From NCBI GenBank assembly GCA_038123275.1, contig JAYORG010000002.1:112998-176997 (forward strand): a stretch of DNA of 64,000 nt, given 5' to 3'. Below the pieces are notes generated by a model. The model saw only the letters and a program-made list of their open reading frames with translations, ran no database searches and was not told where the DNA came from. Positions 52,288 to 62,700 of the stretch are shown one piece after another. This stretch comes from CAJQHT01 sp038123275. Lineage in GTDB: Bacteria > Pseudomonadota > Alphaproteobacteria > Rickettsiales > UBA1997. Each line of letters starts with the position of its first letter. Position 1 is the first letter of the stretch. Made by a program: the position numbers and the translations under genes.

Positions 52288-53363
52288 CTAAGTATTGTTA
52301 ATTGATCACCTTCTAAATTTTTACTACTAATTTTTTTAAATTTTGAGCTTTCTTGCAAAAGGTTTAAGTCCAAATTAGATATTGCTCCAATTGAATCATT
52401 TCCTAGCAGTTGATTTCCTTGAAAATGAACTATTTCATCTATTAAGCCTTCTTTTAAGAAGTTAGTTGAAGTATTAGAGCCTCCTTCTATTAGTAGATTA
52501 TTTATACCAATTTTACATAGCTTGCTTAATAGGTCTTTTAAATTTTTAAAAAGAATAATATTTATGTTATTTTTTATAAATTTCTTGTGTTTATCCTTAT
52601 TTTTATTGTTGGTTGCTATGTAGGTTTTTATATTATTTTCATTAAATATTTTATTATTCAGATCCAAGTCTAAGCTGTTGCTTAAAATTATCTTAATCGG
52701 GGAGAGATCTTCTAATCCTTCAATTCTGCAATTCAAAGATGGGTTATCCTTTCTTATACTGTTAGCACCAATTAATATGGCATCATTTTTTGCTCTAAGG
52801 TAATGACCATATTTACGAGATATTTCATTGGTTATCCATTTACTGTCAAATGTTTTGGTAGCAATTTTTCCATCTAAGCTTGTTGCCAATTTTAAAGTAA
52901 TAAAAGGTTGATTTTTTGTTTTAGATTTAAAAAACCCACGATTAATTTCTTGCGCTTCTTTTTCAAATAAACCAATTTGTGTTTTAATATTACTTGCTTC
53001 TAACTTTTTAATTCCTTTTCCATTAACTCTTGAATCTGGGTCTTTACAAGCAATTACTACTCTGGCAATTTTTTTACTTATTATTAGGTCAACACATGGA
53101 TTGGTTTGACCAATATGAAAACATGGTTCTAAGGTAACGTAAATAGTTGCTTTTGAAATATCTTGTTTGGCATTATTTATAGCAATATCTTCTGCATGTG
53201 GGCGGCCATTTCTAGCTGTAACTCCCGTTGCCAATATAATATTATTTTTAACTATAACACAACCAACACAAGGGTTCTGAAGTGTTGATCCAATATGTTT
53301 TTTAGCTAAGTTTAAAGCTAAAAGCATAAATTTTTGATCTTCTTTGCTAAAATTAGAATTCAT
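52281..53363 (-). CDS. ribD: Riboflavin biosynthesis protein RibD (deaminase/reductase)
   Basis: A 360-residue bifunctional enzyme. The N-terminal cytidine-deaminase-like domain has zinc ligands in GRPHAEDIAINNA and LEPCFHIGQTNPCVDLI and follows NPCVGCVIVKNNII. The C-terminal reductase domain has LKLATSLDGKIA and DAILIGANSIRKDNPSLNCR. Together they carry out two steps of riboflavin synthesis from the GTP-derived pyrimidine. Other rib genes are not in the window. It is convergent with mrp. The 283 bases upstream, before the lipoprotein gene, hold no gene. Confidence 0.95.
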   Translation of the reverse strand: MNSNFSKEDQKFMLLALNLAKKHIGSTLQNPCVGCVIVKNNIILATGVTARNGRPHAEDIAINNAKQDISKATIYVTLEPCFHIGQTNPCVDLIISKKIARVVIACKDPDSRVNGKGIKKLEASNIKTQIGLFEKEAQEINRGFFKSKTKNQPFITLKLATSLDGKIATKTFDSKWITNEISRKYGHYLRAKNDAILIGANSIRKDNPSLNCRIEGLEDLSPIKIILSNSLDLDLNNKIFNENNIKTYIATNNKNKDKHKKFIKNNINIILFKNLKDLLSKLCKIGINNLLIEGGSNTSTNFLKEGLIDEIVHFQGNQLLGNDSIGAISNLDLNLLQESSKFKKISSKNLEGDQLTILRK

Positions 53364-53646
53364 TATTGTCTAAAAATGAAACAGTTTTCCTATATTTTTT
53401 AGGTTAATTTTTTTAAAAGGCGTAATGTACTGTATTAAAATGAAACAGGCATTAGGTTAAGTTATAAAATAATATAAATAAATACAATTAAAGGTTTACA
53501 TTTGCAACCTTTGTTGTTATTTAAAGCGTTAAGATTCTAAGGTTGTTATAAAAGTTGCTATTTATAAATAGGATTTTTTGGCGTTAATTGAGGTGTGTCA
53601 TAGCATTTGTAGTATTTATTAAATATAATTTGGGAAGCAAAAACTG
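53364..53646. other. Intergenic region upstream of the lipoprotein gene
   Basis: No gene is seen. The short motif AAAATGAAACAG occurs twice (about 53375 and 53439). AAAGGTT/AACCTTT can form a 7-base stem near 53490-53512. CTATTTATAAATAG (53558-53571) repeats the palindrome core found at 8156-8169. Confidence 0.5.
53558..53571. promoter_or_regulatory. 14-bp palindrome shared with the rluC/D upstream region
   Basis: CTATTTATAAATAG is identical to 8156-8169. Here it is followed by GGATTTTTTGG, about 75 bases before the lipoprotein start. It might be an operator or a short hairpin. Confidence 0.35.
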
Positions 53647-53991
53647 ATGTTCAGTTTATTAAGAAAGTACATTATAATATTATTTTCTTTTCTAGCTCTT
53701 TTTGGTTGTGGAGGGTCTAACGAGAATGTTAATTATCGCAATTCTCAAAGGCCAGCTGCTGCGCCATATTATCAGCAAAGTCCTTATCATTATCAAGTTC
53801 CACCAACTGTACAGAGAGGTTATGGTGGTGGATATCAATATCCGCCAGCTTCAAGATATTATTCAAATCCATATGCTTTTCCTCCTCAAAATCATTATCC
53901 TTATTATGATAGTGATCAATATTATGTTCCGCCAAGCACTTACGGATCAACAGATTATGATAATCCAGATGGTGGATTTGAGAAATTTTAA
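53647..53991 (+). CDS. Small Tyr/Pro-rich lipoprotein
   Basis: A 114-residue protein with a lipoprotein signal peptide and a lipobox LFGC (Cys21; Phe at -2 is unusual but acceptable). The mature part is rich in Tyr, Pro, Gln and Asn, with stretches such as YYQQSPYHYQVPP and NHYPYYDSDQYYVPPSTYG, and ends DNPDGGFEKF. No family is recognised. It should be anchored in the outer or inner membrane facing the periplasm. GGGAAG about eight bases before the ATG gives a good ribosome-binding site. grxC follows after 23 bases. Confidence 0.8.
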   Translation: MFSLLRKYIIILFSFLALFGCGGSNENVNYRNSQRPAAAPYYQQSPYHYQVPPTVQRGYGGGYQYPPASRYYSNPYAFPPQNHYPYYDSDQYYVPPSTYGSTDYDNPDGGFEKF

Positions 53992-54014
53992 TAAAAATAA
54001 AATAATATAAATAG

Positions 54015-54266
54015 ATGGCTAAAGTAGAAATTTATACCACTAGCTCATGTCCTTACTGTGTCAGAGCAAAGGCTCTTTTAAAAAGTAAAGATGTTAGCTT
54101 TACCGAAATAGAAGTTAAAACAGATCAAGAGCGTATAGATTTAGTGCAAAAAGCAAATGGCATGAGAACTGTGCCACAAATTTTTATTAACGACCAACAT
54201 ATTGGTGGTTTTGATAATCTTCATGAGCTTGATACACAAAATAAATTAGATGATTTATTAAAGTAA
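54015..54266 (+). CDS. grxC: Glutaredoxin 3 (GrxC)
   Basis: An 83-residue dithiol glutaredoxin. The active site CPYC (Cys12 and Cys15) follows VEIYTTSS, and the glutathione-binding TVPQIFINDQHIGGFDNLHE is complete. It reduces disulfides and supports ribonucleotide reductase with glutathione. It is likely in one transcript with the upstream lipoprotein gene. Confidence 0.97.
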   Translation: MAKVEIYTTSSCPYCVRAKALLKSKDVSFTEIEVKTDQERIDLVQKANGMRTVPQIFINDQHIGGFDNLHELDTQNKLDDLLK

Positions 54267-54291
54267 TTTAAAAATATCTTTTTAAGTACCC

Positions 54292-54319
54292 TTGTCAAAA
54301 AAATAATCATAACTATCTA
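54292..54319 (+). promoter_or_regulatory. Probable promoter of groES-groEL
   Basis: TTGTCA at 54292-54297 and TATCTA at 54314-54319 are spaced by 16 bases. There is no CIRCE operator and no obvious sigma-32 consensus. Confidence 0.45.
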
Positions 54320-54330
54320 CTTACTTAATG

Positions 54331-54358
54331 CTATTAACAATAAATTTATTGTTAATAG
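54331..54358. promoter_or_regulatory. 28-bp perfect palindrome in the groES leader
   Basis: Two 14-base arms starting CTATTAACAATAAA meet without a loop. The element lies just after the predicted promoter and 27 bases before the groES ATG. It could be an operator or a heat-sensitive leader hairpin; it is not CIRCE. Confidence 0.6.
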
Positions 54359-54384
54359 GAATATCAACCAAATTATAACTAATT

Positions 54385-54675
54385 ATGAGTAAAATCAGAC
54401 CTTTATATGATAAAGTTTTAATAGAAAGAATAGAAGCAGAAACCAAAACAGCTGGAGGAATTATTATTCCTGACTCTGCTCAAGAAAAGCCAACAGAAGG
54501 AATTATTATTGCTGTTGGAAATGGCACCAGAGATGAATCTGGTAAATTGACACCTTTAGATGTAAAAGTTGGCGATAAAGTCCTTTTTGAAAAATGGGGT
54601 GCTACTGAAGCAAAAGTTGCTAATAAAGAAGTTTTGATTCTACAAGAATCTAAAATTTTAGCTGTTATTGAATAG
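54385..54675 (+). CDS. groES: Co-chaperonin GroES
   Basis: A 96-residue lid of the GroEL chamber. Family motifs are IRPLYDKVLIERIEAETKTA, the mobile loop TAGGIIIPDSAQEKP, and VGDKVLFEKWGATEAKV. It is followed by groEL after 41 bases and shares its transcript. The leader carries a perfect 28-base palindrome. Confidence 0.98.
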   Translation: MSKIRPLYDKVLIERIEAETKTAGGIIIPDSAQEKPTEGIIIAVGNGTRDESGKLTPLDVKVGDKVLFEKWGATEAKVANKEVLILQESKILAVIE

Positions 54676-54716
54676 CATTTAACTAAATATAAATAATAAA
54701 TTAAATTTAATAAATT

Positions 54717-56375
54717 ATGACTGCAAAAGAAATTCTATTTAGCTCTGATGCCAGAGCAAAAATTTGCGAAGGTGTTGACATCATCGCTAATGCTGTAAAA
54801 GTTACATTAGGGCCAAAAGGTAGAAATGTAATGATTGATAAATCATTTGGAGCGCCAAGAATTACTAAAGATGGTGTTAGTGTTGCTAAAGAAATTGAGT
54901 TAGCTGATAATTTTCAAAATATGGGTGCTCAAGCAATTAAAGAAGTTGCTTCTAAAACTAATGATGTTGCTGGAGATGGTACTACAACTTCTACAGTTTT
55001 AGCTCAAGCAATTGTAAAAGAAGGTTCAAAAGCTGTTGCTGCTGGTCTTAATCCAATGGATCTTAAAAGAGGTATCGATCTTGCTACTAATTCAATAGTA
55101 GAAGAGTTGAAATCAAGAAGCAAAAAAGTTAGCAATCAAGAAGAAGTAGCTCAAGTTGCTACAATTTCTGCTAATGGTGATTCTGAAATTGGTTCTAAAA
55201 TTGCTGAAGCTGTTGAAAAAGTTGGTCCAGAAAGCCCAATTACTGTTGAAGAAGCAAAAGGCCTTGAATTTGAAATGGATGTTGTCGAAGGAATGAACTT
55301 TGATCGCGGTTACTTATCTCCTTATTTTGTAACTAATTCTGAAAAAATGACAGCTGAATTAGATGATGCTTACATTTTGATTTTTGAAAAGAAGCTTTCT
55401 AATTTACAATCAATGGTTCCATTGTTAGAAGCTGTTTCTCAATCTGGTCGTCCACTTTTAATTATCGCTGAAGACGTTGAAGGCGAGGCTTTAGCTGCTT
55501 TAGTTGTTAACAAGCTTAGAGGCGGTTTAAAAATTGCTGCTGTTAAAGCTCCTGGTTTTGGTGATAGAAGAAAAGCTATGCTAGAAGATATTGCTGTTTT
55601 AACAACAGGTCAATTAATCTCTGAAGATGTTGGTATGAAATTAGAGTCAGTAACTTTAGAACAATTAGGACAAGCTAAAAAAATAGTTATAACTAAAGAA
55701 GATACTACAATTGTAGCTAATACATCAGAGTCTGATGATGTTAAATCTAGATGTGCTCAAATTAAAAGAGAGATTGAAGAAACGACATCTGACTATGATC
55801 GTGAAAAGCTACAAGAAAGATTAGCTAAACTTTCTGGTGGTGTTGCAATCTTAAAGGTTGGTGGCGCTACTGAAGTTTCTGTTAAAGAGAAAAAGGATCG
55901 TGTTGAAGATGCTTTGGCTGCAACTCGTGCTGCAATGCAAGAAGGTATTGTTACAGGTGGTGGTTCTGCTCTTTTATTTGCCAGCAGATCTTTAGATAAA
56001 TTAAAACCAGAAAATGAAGACCAAAAAGCTGGAATTAATATTATTAAAAAATCTTTACAATCTCCAATTCGTCAAATTGCTGAAAATTCAGGAGTTGATG
56101 GTGCTGTAGTTGCTAATGAAGTTCTAGTTAAAAATGATCCTAATTGGGGTTATGACGCTAGAAATAATGAGTTTGGCGACATGTTTAAAGCTGGTATTGT
56201 TGATCCAGTAAAAGTTGTAAGATCTGCTCTTCAAGATGCTGCTTCAATTGCTGGTTTATTAATTACCACTGAAGCTGCTATTGTTGATGTAAAAGAAGAA
56301 GCACCAGCTGGCGGTGGAGCCGCTGCTAACCCTATGGCTGGAATGGGCGGTATGCCTGGTATGGGTGGATTCTAA
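54717..56375 (+). CDS. groEL: Chaperonin GroEL
   Basis: A 552-residue chaperonin that folds proteins in an ATP-driven double ring. Clear motifs include VKVTLGPKGRNVMIDKSFGA, AGDGTTTSTVLAQAIV (ATP site), GFGDRRKAMLEDIAVLTTGQ and the C-terminal Gly-Met tail AGMGGMPGMGGF. Length and start are normal for the family. A strong intrinsic terminator lies 30 bases after the stop. Confidence 0.99.
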   Translation: MTAKEILFSSDARAKICEGVDIIANAVKVTLGPKGRNVMIDKSFGAPRITKDGVSVAKEIELADNFQNMGAQAIKEVASKTNDVAGDGTTTSTVLAQAIVKEGSKAVAAGLNPMDLKRGIDLATNSIVEELKSRSKKVSNQEEVAQVATISANGDSEIGSKIAEAVEKVGPESPITVEEAKGLEFEMDVVEGMNFDRGYLSPYFVTNSEKMTAELDDAYILIFEKKLSNLQSMVPLLEAVSQSGRPLLIIAEDVEGEALAALVVNKLRGGLKIAAVKAPGFGDRRKAMLEDIAVLTTGQLISEDVGMKLESVTLEQLGQAKKIVITKEDTTIVANTSESDDVKSRCAQIKREIEETTSDYDREKLQERLAKLSGGVAILKVGGATEVSVKEKKDRVEDALAATRAAMQEGIVTGGGSALLFASRSLDKLKPENEDQKAGINIIKKSLQSPIRQIAENSGVDGAVVANEVLVKNDPNWGYDARNNEFGDMFKAGIVDPVKVVRSALQDAASIAGLLITTEAAIVDVKEEAPAGGGAAANPMAGMGGMPGMGGF

Positions 56376-56404
56376 TTTTATTAGAATCTATTAGAATTAG
56401 ATTT

Positions 56405-56445
56405 TAGGCCAAATCCTTTAAAATAGGGTTTGGCCTATTTTTTTA
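56405..56445 (+). terminator. Intrinsic terminator of groES-groEL
   Basis: TAGGCCAAATCC and GGGTTTGGCCTA pair around TTTAAAATA (stem about 11 bases with one G-U), followed by seven T residues. Confidence 0.9.
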
Positions 56446-56718
56446 CCCCTAATTTTATTTCCTGACGGATTGGGATCAGTGTTTACTCTGACCCCATATT
56501 GAAGAGGCGAAGCCAAGTTTCAACAATTAAGGATGTTAAAAAAGCGTAACAGGGGTTATTTATTTTGGTATTGGTAACAAATATTGGTTATGGTAAATAG
56601 CGTCTCATTTTAGTACAGCATACTTAAATATAAGTTGACGGTAGTCTTGTTAAGACTTTGAATAGTTTACTTCTTAGCAAGAAGACATAAACACACCACA
56701 CTAAAAAACCTATTTACT
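56446..56718. other. Intergenic region between groEL and the exoprotein gene
   Basis: No gene is seen. It contains a TGACCCC-type inverted repeat at 56472-56495. A possible promoter TTGACG (about 56635) with a weak -10 about 17 bases later, and the stem CTTCTT-AGC-AAGAAG near 56671, are also present. Confidence 0.5.
56472..56495 (-). repeat. GGGGTCA-type repeat, left side of the exoprotein locus
   Basis: On the minus strand this reads GGGGTCAGAGTAAACACTGA and continues TCCC. The two ends are partly complementary (GGTCAG/CTGA-TCC). Similar GGGGTCA motifs in the other orientation lie on the far side of the exoprotein locus at 63815-63935. Such sequences are common near REP-associated (Y1) transposases. 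Confidence 0.55.
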
Positions 56719-59700
56719 ATGACATTAAGTCAATATGCCTGCTACAAGTTACTCACCTTACGTACGTCCACACTTTTTGGTGCTTTTTTGATGTTTTTTA
56801 AAATTTGCTTCTCATGTACATCTAGGTACACTGCGAGGCAAATTTTAAAAAACATCAAAAAATCCCTCAAAAATTGCGGTGTGTGTAAGGTGAGTAATTT
56901 AAAGCAGTGCATACACCTATTTTTAATCCTAACCCTAACCCTTAACCCATTGCTAATTTCTGTGGCAAATGCTGCGCAAAATGATATTAGTGTTGATACA
57001 GCTGCTAATAGTGCTTATCAGGCAACGTTAAAATCTTCTGCTGATGGTGTGGATGTGGTTGATATTACTGCGCCAACTGTGTCTGGTGTTTCGATAAATC
57101 ACTTTAATACTTTAAATAACACTAAAGGCCTAATATTTAACAACTCGCAATATGATGGTACTTATAATATTGGTGGTTTTGTTGCAGGCAATGTAAATAT
57201 GAATCAACCTGGCTCGAATGCAGCGGCAATTATTTTAAACCAAGTTAATGGCACATCACGAAGCCATTTTAGCAATGTTACAGAAATTTTTGGTGCTGAT
57301 GCTAAATTTATTATTAGTAACCCAAATGGTGTTACATGTAATGGTTGTGGTTTTATTGGTGCGCCTAAAATAACTTTTACAACTGGCAACCCTACTTATA
57401 ATAATGGCGATTGGACAGGTAATTTATCTATTAATAATGGTGATGTTAAAATTGATAGTTTGGGCTTGCTTAATGATAATAGTGATATTGATTATGTAGA
57501 TATTATTGCTAAAAGCGTAGAAATTGTGGGAGAATTATCAAGCAACAATGAAGTGAATATTTTAGCTGGTAGGAATGATTTTGATTATAATACAGGGCAA
57601 TATACCAAGAAAGCAGATGATAATAGTGCAAAGCCAGAACTTGCTATTGATGCTGGTTTGCTTGGGTCAATTACAAGTGGCAGGATCAGAATGATTGCTA
57701 CTCAGGAGGGAGTTGGTGTTAAAACATTAGGTAATGTAACATCTAATTCAGATGACATTATTATAACTGCAAATGGTAATATTGAAGTTAAGAATTTGGA
57801 TTCTGCTCAAGACGTTAAGATAACAAATGAAAATTCAAATTCAAAAATAACAATTCAAAATGGTGGTGAAGTTAAATCAAAAAGAGATATAATTCTTACA
57901 TCTCAAAATAACATTTTAAATGAAGGAACAATAACTGCTAATTATAATGTTGAAACTTATGCTTTAAACCAAATTCAAAATGATGGCACAATAAATGCTT
58001 CAAATAATCTTATAATTAAAAAAGAATCAAACAGCGAAGATAACATAAAAGAATTTATCAATAATGGGTCTTTAGATGTTCAAAATGATCTACAAATTAA
58101 CTCTGATGAAATTACCTTTGCTAATAATCCAATTGCTACAGCTAGAGATATTATAATTAAAGCAATTAATTATAATAATTCATCTCTTCTTCAGGCGGGT
58201 AGAAATATTATTCTTACATTAACTGGATTATTTACCAACACATCAACTTCAAGGATACATGGCTTAGAAAATATTCATATTATAGCCAATGCTTTTAAGA
58301 ATTATGGAGTGATTGATGCTGGAAAAAACCTTAGAATAAAAGTAATTGCCAATGACACTAAAGATGCCAATATTATTGAAGATATAAATAATCAAATTGT
58401 AGCATTAAATAGAAGAATAGATGTTTTAAAAAAAGAATGGGTTTATGAAAATGGTGAATGGATTCTTGAAGTTGATACTCAAAACCTAATTACTGAATTA
58501 AATAATAAAAAAACACAATTAGCTAACTTAAGAAGTTCATATAGTTCAGATAAAACTGCAAGTAATGATATTGTAAATGAAGGGCTGCTTTATGCGGATA
58601 ATGAAATTAGCCTTTATGCTACAAATAACGCTCTAAATAAAAACACCATCTTTGCTAATTCAGATATTTATATTGGTGATAGATCCATTGATAAAAAGAT
58701 GGCCTTAGATTTAGATCAAAATGCCAACACTAGTAATATTAATGACTTAACTCATTTAACTTATTCTTATACCAACTCATCAGGAAGCTTGGAAACTTTA
58801 GGCGATTTATACATTGAGCTTGAAGGAAGCTTTAATAATAAAAGAACAAGCGTTAAAACTCAATATTCGCCATCGCACTTTACAGATAGGTGGTGTTGTG
58901 ATTATTACGGTCGTGATGAATTTTATGACATTAAAATTCAGGGAAGTAATACTGATGAAAGCTTAGTTACGGCAAAAAATATCATATCAAATACCAAATC
59001 ATTTATAAATGATGCCAGCACAATAACAGCCAGTGAAGATATAAATATTACCACTGATTTATTTATAAATAATGCTTATTATTTAGAAACCAAAGAAACA
59101 GGTTTTTGGCATGTTTATGGAGCTGGAAGTGGAAAGAGAGAAGTTATTAAATCGTATGAAGATATTAAATCAATTATCCAGGCCAATGGTGAAATTAACA
59201 TTGTAGTTGATGGCAGTTTAACAACTTCAAACTCATCAGATAATCCTGACTTGGTTGCTGGTTTATTTAACTCAGGCACAATCTATGGTGGTCAAAATGT
59301 AACTATTCAGGCCAATGGCGCTGATATTTTAAGTGATGGTTTAAGTGGTGTTATTGTTCGTGAGGTTAATATTGATTTAAGTAAGTTTACCCCAAAAGTA
59401 GATGGGGTAGTTTTAAGAATTAATGATGGTGATGTTGGTGATAATATTATCCCTTCTTACAAATTTTATTTAGTTAGCACTATTTATGAATTTGATAATG
59501 ATAAATATCTATCCCAAGCTAAATTTATTGACCAAGCTGAAATTATTATCAAATATAATTCTAAAATTAACTCATGTGTAGATAATGGTAATATATTAGA
59601 TCTATGTATTGGTATTATTAAAGCAGAGGAGCAAATCAATTCTAGTGATACTCAAAGAACTATTTATACTGATCCAAAAACCCTTAATGACCAAATAAGA

Positions 59701-62700
59701 TCAGCATCGATTCAAAATACTGGTCTTTCAACATTTACCAATGCAAAAGATAGTGAGGAGGATAGAAAGAACCTTTATGATAATGCTCTTGAATTTGTGC
59801 TGTTAAATTCTGATTTAGGTATTGAATTTGGTGAGGAGCTAACGGCCTCTCAGCAAGAAGAGTTGGATAAGCCAATATTGTGGTATGTTAATCAGGAAGT
59901 TGATGGCAAGATGATGTTAGTTGCTAAGGTTTATACTCCGATAAAAACTATTTTACAAGATACTCATTTAGCTACGGCTATTGGTAGTTTAAATGGGGAG
60001 TTAAATATTAATGCTGTTGATGGAGATATTTTGCTTAGAAACACAGTACTTAATTCTAGTGGGGATTTAATTATTAACTCTAATCAAAAAGTATCACTTA
60101 TTAATTCTGATAAGGAGTTAGAACTTATTGTTGCTGGCAATACAAACTTTGATGATTCTGGGGAGTTATGTTTATCTGGTAGTTGTGCTAGTGCAGGCAG
60201 TGGTTTGGGTGCGATAAGAACTTCATTTGTAACAGATGATGTGGCTAAAAATGATGCCATAACTTTAACAAGTTCATTAAGCTACAATGCTGGGACTGAT
60301 ATTGAGATATCTGGTAGTGATGTAACGATATCTAATAACTACAATCAAGCAGGAGGATCTATCTTCATAACGGCGACATCTGGTGATATTAACAATACTA
60401 ACTATCAAATAACTGCTGGTGATGATGTGGTTTTGAGTGCTGTGAATAATATTAATAATATTCATGCTGGTGATGATAATGTTAATTCTACTAAGATTGA
60501 GGCTGGGGATATTTTGAGTGTGCAAGCTGGTGGTGATATTACTAATAGGGGTGCAACATTAAGTGGAGAAAACCTAGTTTATTTAAATGCTGTGGGTGAT
60601 GTGAATAATGAGGCTTTGATTAATAGGACGATAAATGGTAAAGATGCGACTAAGGAGGAGGTGGAGGCGAGTAATGCTGATAATATTAGAAGTACGTTAA
60701 TTTCAAGAGGAGAGATTAAATCTGAATCTGGTGATGTTGTTATTGTGGCTGATAATGGAGATATTAATAATGTTGCCAGTGACATAACTTCGGCTAATCA
60801 AACTTATTTGGAGGCAACAAGTGGTGATGTGAATATTGTAACTGACACTTTAAGGGATAGGACTGTGAGAAGGTGGCATGGTAAGAAGAATAGGGGTATG
60901 AGCATATCTGACACTACAACAAATGTTGCTAGTACCATAGATAGTGGTGGCGAGTTAAATATTGTGAGTGGGGGTGATACTAACATATTGGGCAGTGATG
61001 TTAATGTAACTGGAGATTTTAATAATGATGCAGGAGGTGATTTAAACATAGCTAGTGTTAAGGATAGTGACTATTATTTTACTGCTAATTACAAGCGTGG
61101 AAGTATGGGTAGCAGGAGTAGTACGTCTATGACAAGTAATAAAATTACTAATAGAGAAAGTAATATTAATATTACTGGAGATATGAATACGGATGTTAAG
61201 AGGGATATTAATTTGATTGCTAGTAATATTACTAGTACGGCGGGGAATATTAATTTAACGGCTAAGGAGAATGTTAATATTGTTAGTGATCAAGACATAA
61301 ATTATGTTGTAGCAACTAGCAAGAAAACTGGAACTACCACTAGAAAAGTAGGAATTGATTTAACAAGTTCAGCAATTCATGTGAGTAGTGATATTGCTGC
61401 TGTATTAGGAGATGTTAACATAAAAAGTGGAGGTGATACTAGTATTATTGCCAGTAATTTAAGTGGTGGAGGCAGTGGCAATATTGAGGTTGGCAGTTAC
61501 ACAGACCCTAATACTTTGGTGGTGACAACTGATAATGCTGCTAAGTTGGAGATTGCTAGTGGTGTTGATAGTGTGATGAAGGCGAGTAGTAGTGCTAAAT
61601 ATGTTAGTGGTGTGTTAAATGAGGTTCCGATAGTGAGCCATGCTCTTAAGGCTATTAATGTAACATTTGGTACTCAGCTAAATGTATTAACTGGAAATAA
61701 TCTTGATAGCCTTGATTCTGTGATAGGAGATGTGAAGGATAGGTTTAATAATTCATCTACTAATGAAACATTGGTGGCGAGTAATATTAGCTTTAATAAT
61801 AATGTTAATGCTACTTCTACTAGTGATTTAACTATTAAGGGTAGTGATGTTACGAGTGTTTCAGGAGATGTAAGCCTTACTTCTACGGTTGGTAATGTTA
61901 CCATAATGAGTGCTTCTACTAGAAACACTAGTACTACTAATACTAGTTTTAAGAATGGTAGGGATACGCATGATAGGCAGGTAAATAGGTTAGATATTGT
62001 GAATCATCAATTAAACATAAATGCTGGTAATGATGTTGTTGTGACAAGTGCTAATGATGTAAATATTGTTTCAAGTAATGTGGTAGCTAATAATGATGTA
62101 GCTGTGGATGCTGGTAATAATTTGAATCTTTTGGTTAATCAGGATGTTTCTACTTTTAGTGACAAGAATAAGAAGAAGGGCACTTACTGGCAGAGTTCTG
62201 CTACTCAGGATAGTGTTGATACTAATGTGGTGAATAATCAGATTGTTTCAAATAATGATCAAAGTGTGACATTAGATGCTACTAACAACATATTATCTCA
62301 ATATGAAAAGGGTCAAGAGGATAATTTAAGCTATTTAAGTAATCTTGATCAAAATAAAACTACTAAACAAGAGATAAGTAAGATTCACATAACTCAAGTG
62401 GATAATAGTAGGAGTATGACTGAGGCTGGGATGGCATATGTGGCTACGGCGGCGATAATAGGAAGTGGTGGCATAGCAACCTCAATAGGCAATACGACTG
62501 CAACTGCTATTGGTGCAACTGGGGCAGTGGCAGCTGGTGTTAGTACGGCGACTGCGGCTGCTATTACGTCAGCTGCTGCAACAGCTGCGGTTAGCGCTGT
62601 TAATAATCATGGTAATTTAGGCAGAGCAATTAAAGAGGCAACAAGCAAGGAAAGTTTAGAAAATATTGCTATTGCAGCTGCAGCAGCAGGTGTAGCAGGT

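Noticed and set aside
54267..54384. CIRCE operator ahead of groES
   Set aside because: The TTAGCACTC-N9-GAGTGCTAA pattern is absent; a different palindrome is present.
60277..61928. Several minus-strand open frames inside the exoprotein gene
   Set aside because: Shadows of a repetitive low-complexity gene; no ribosome-binding sites or families.
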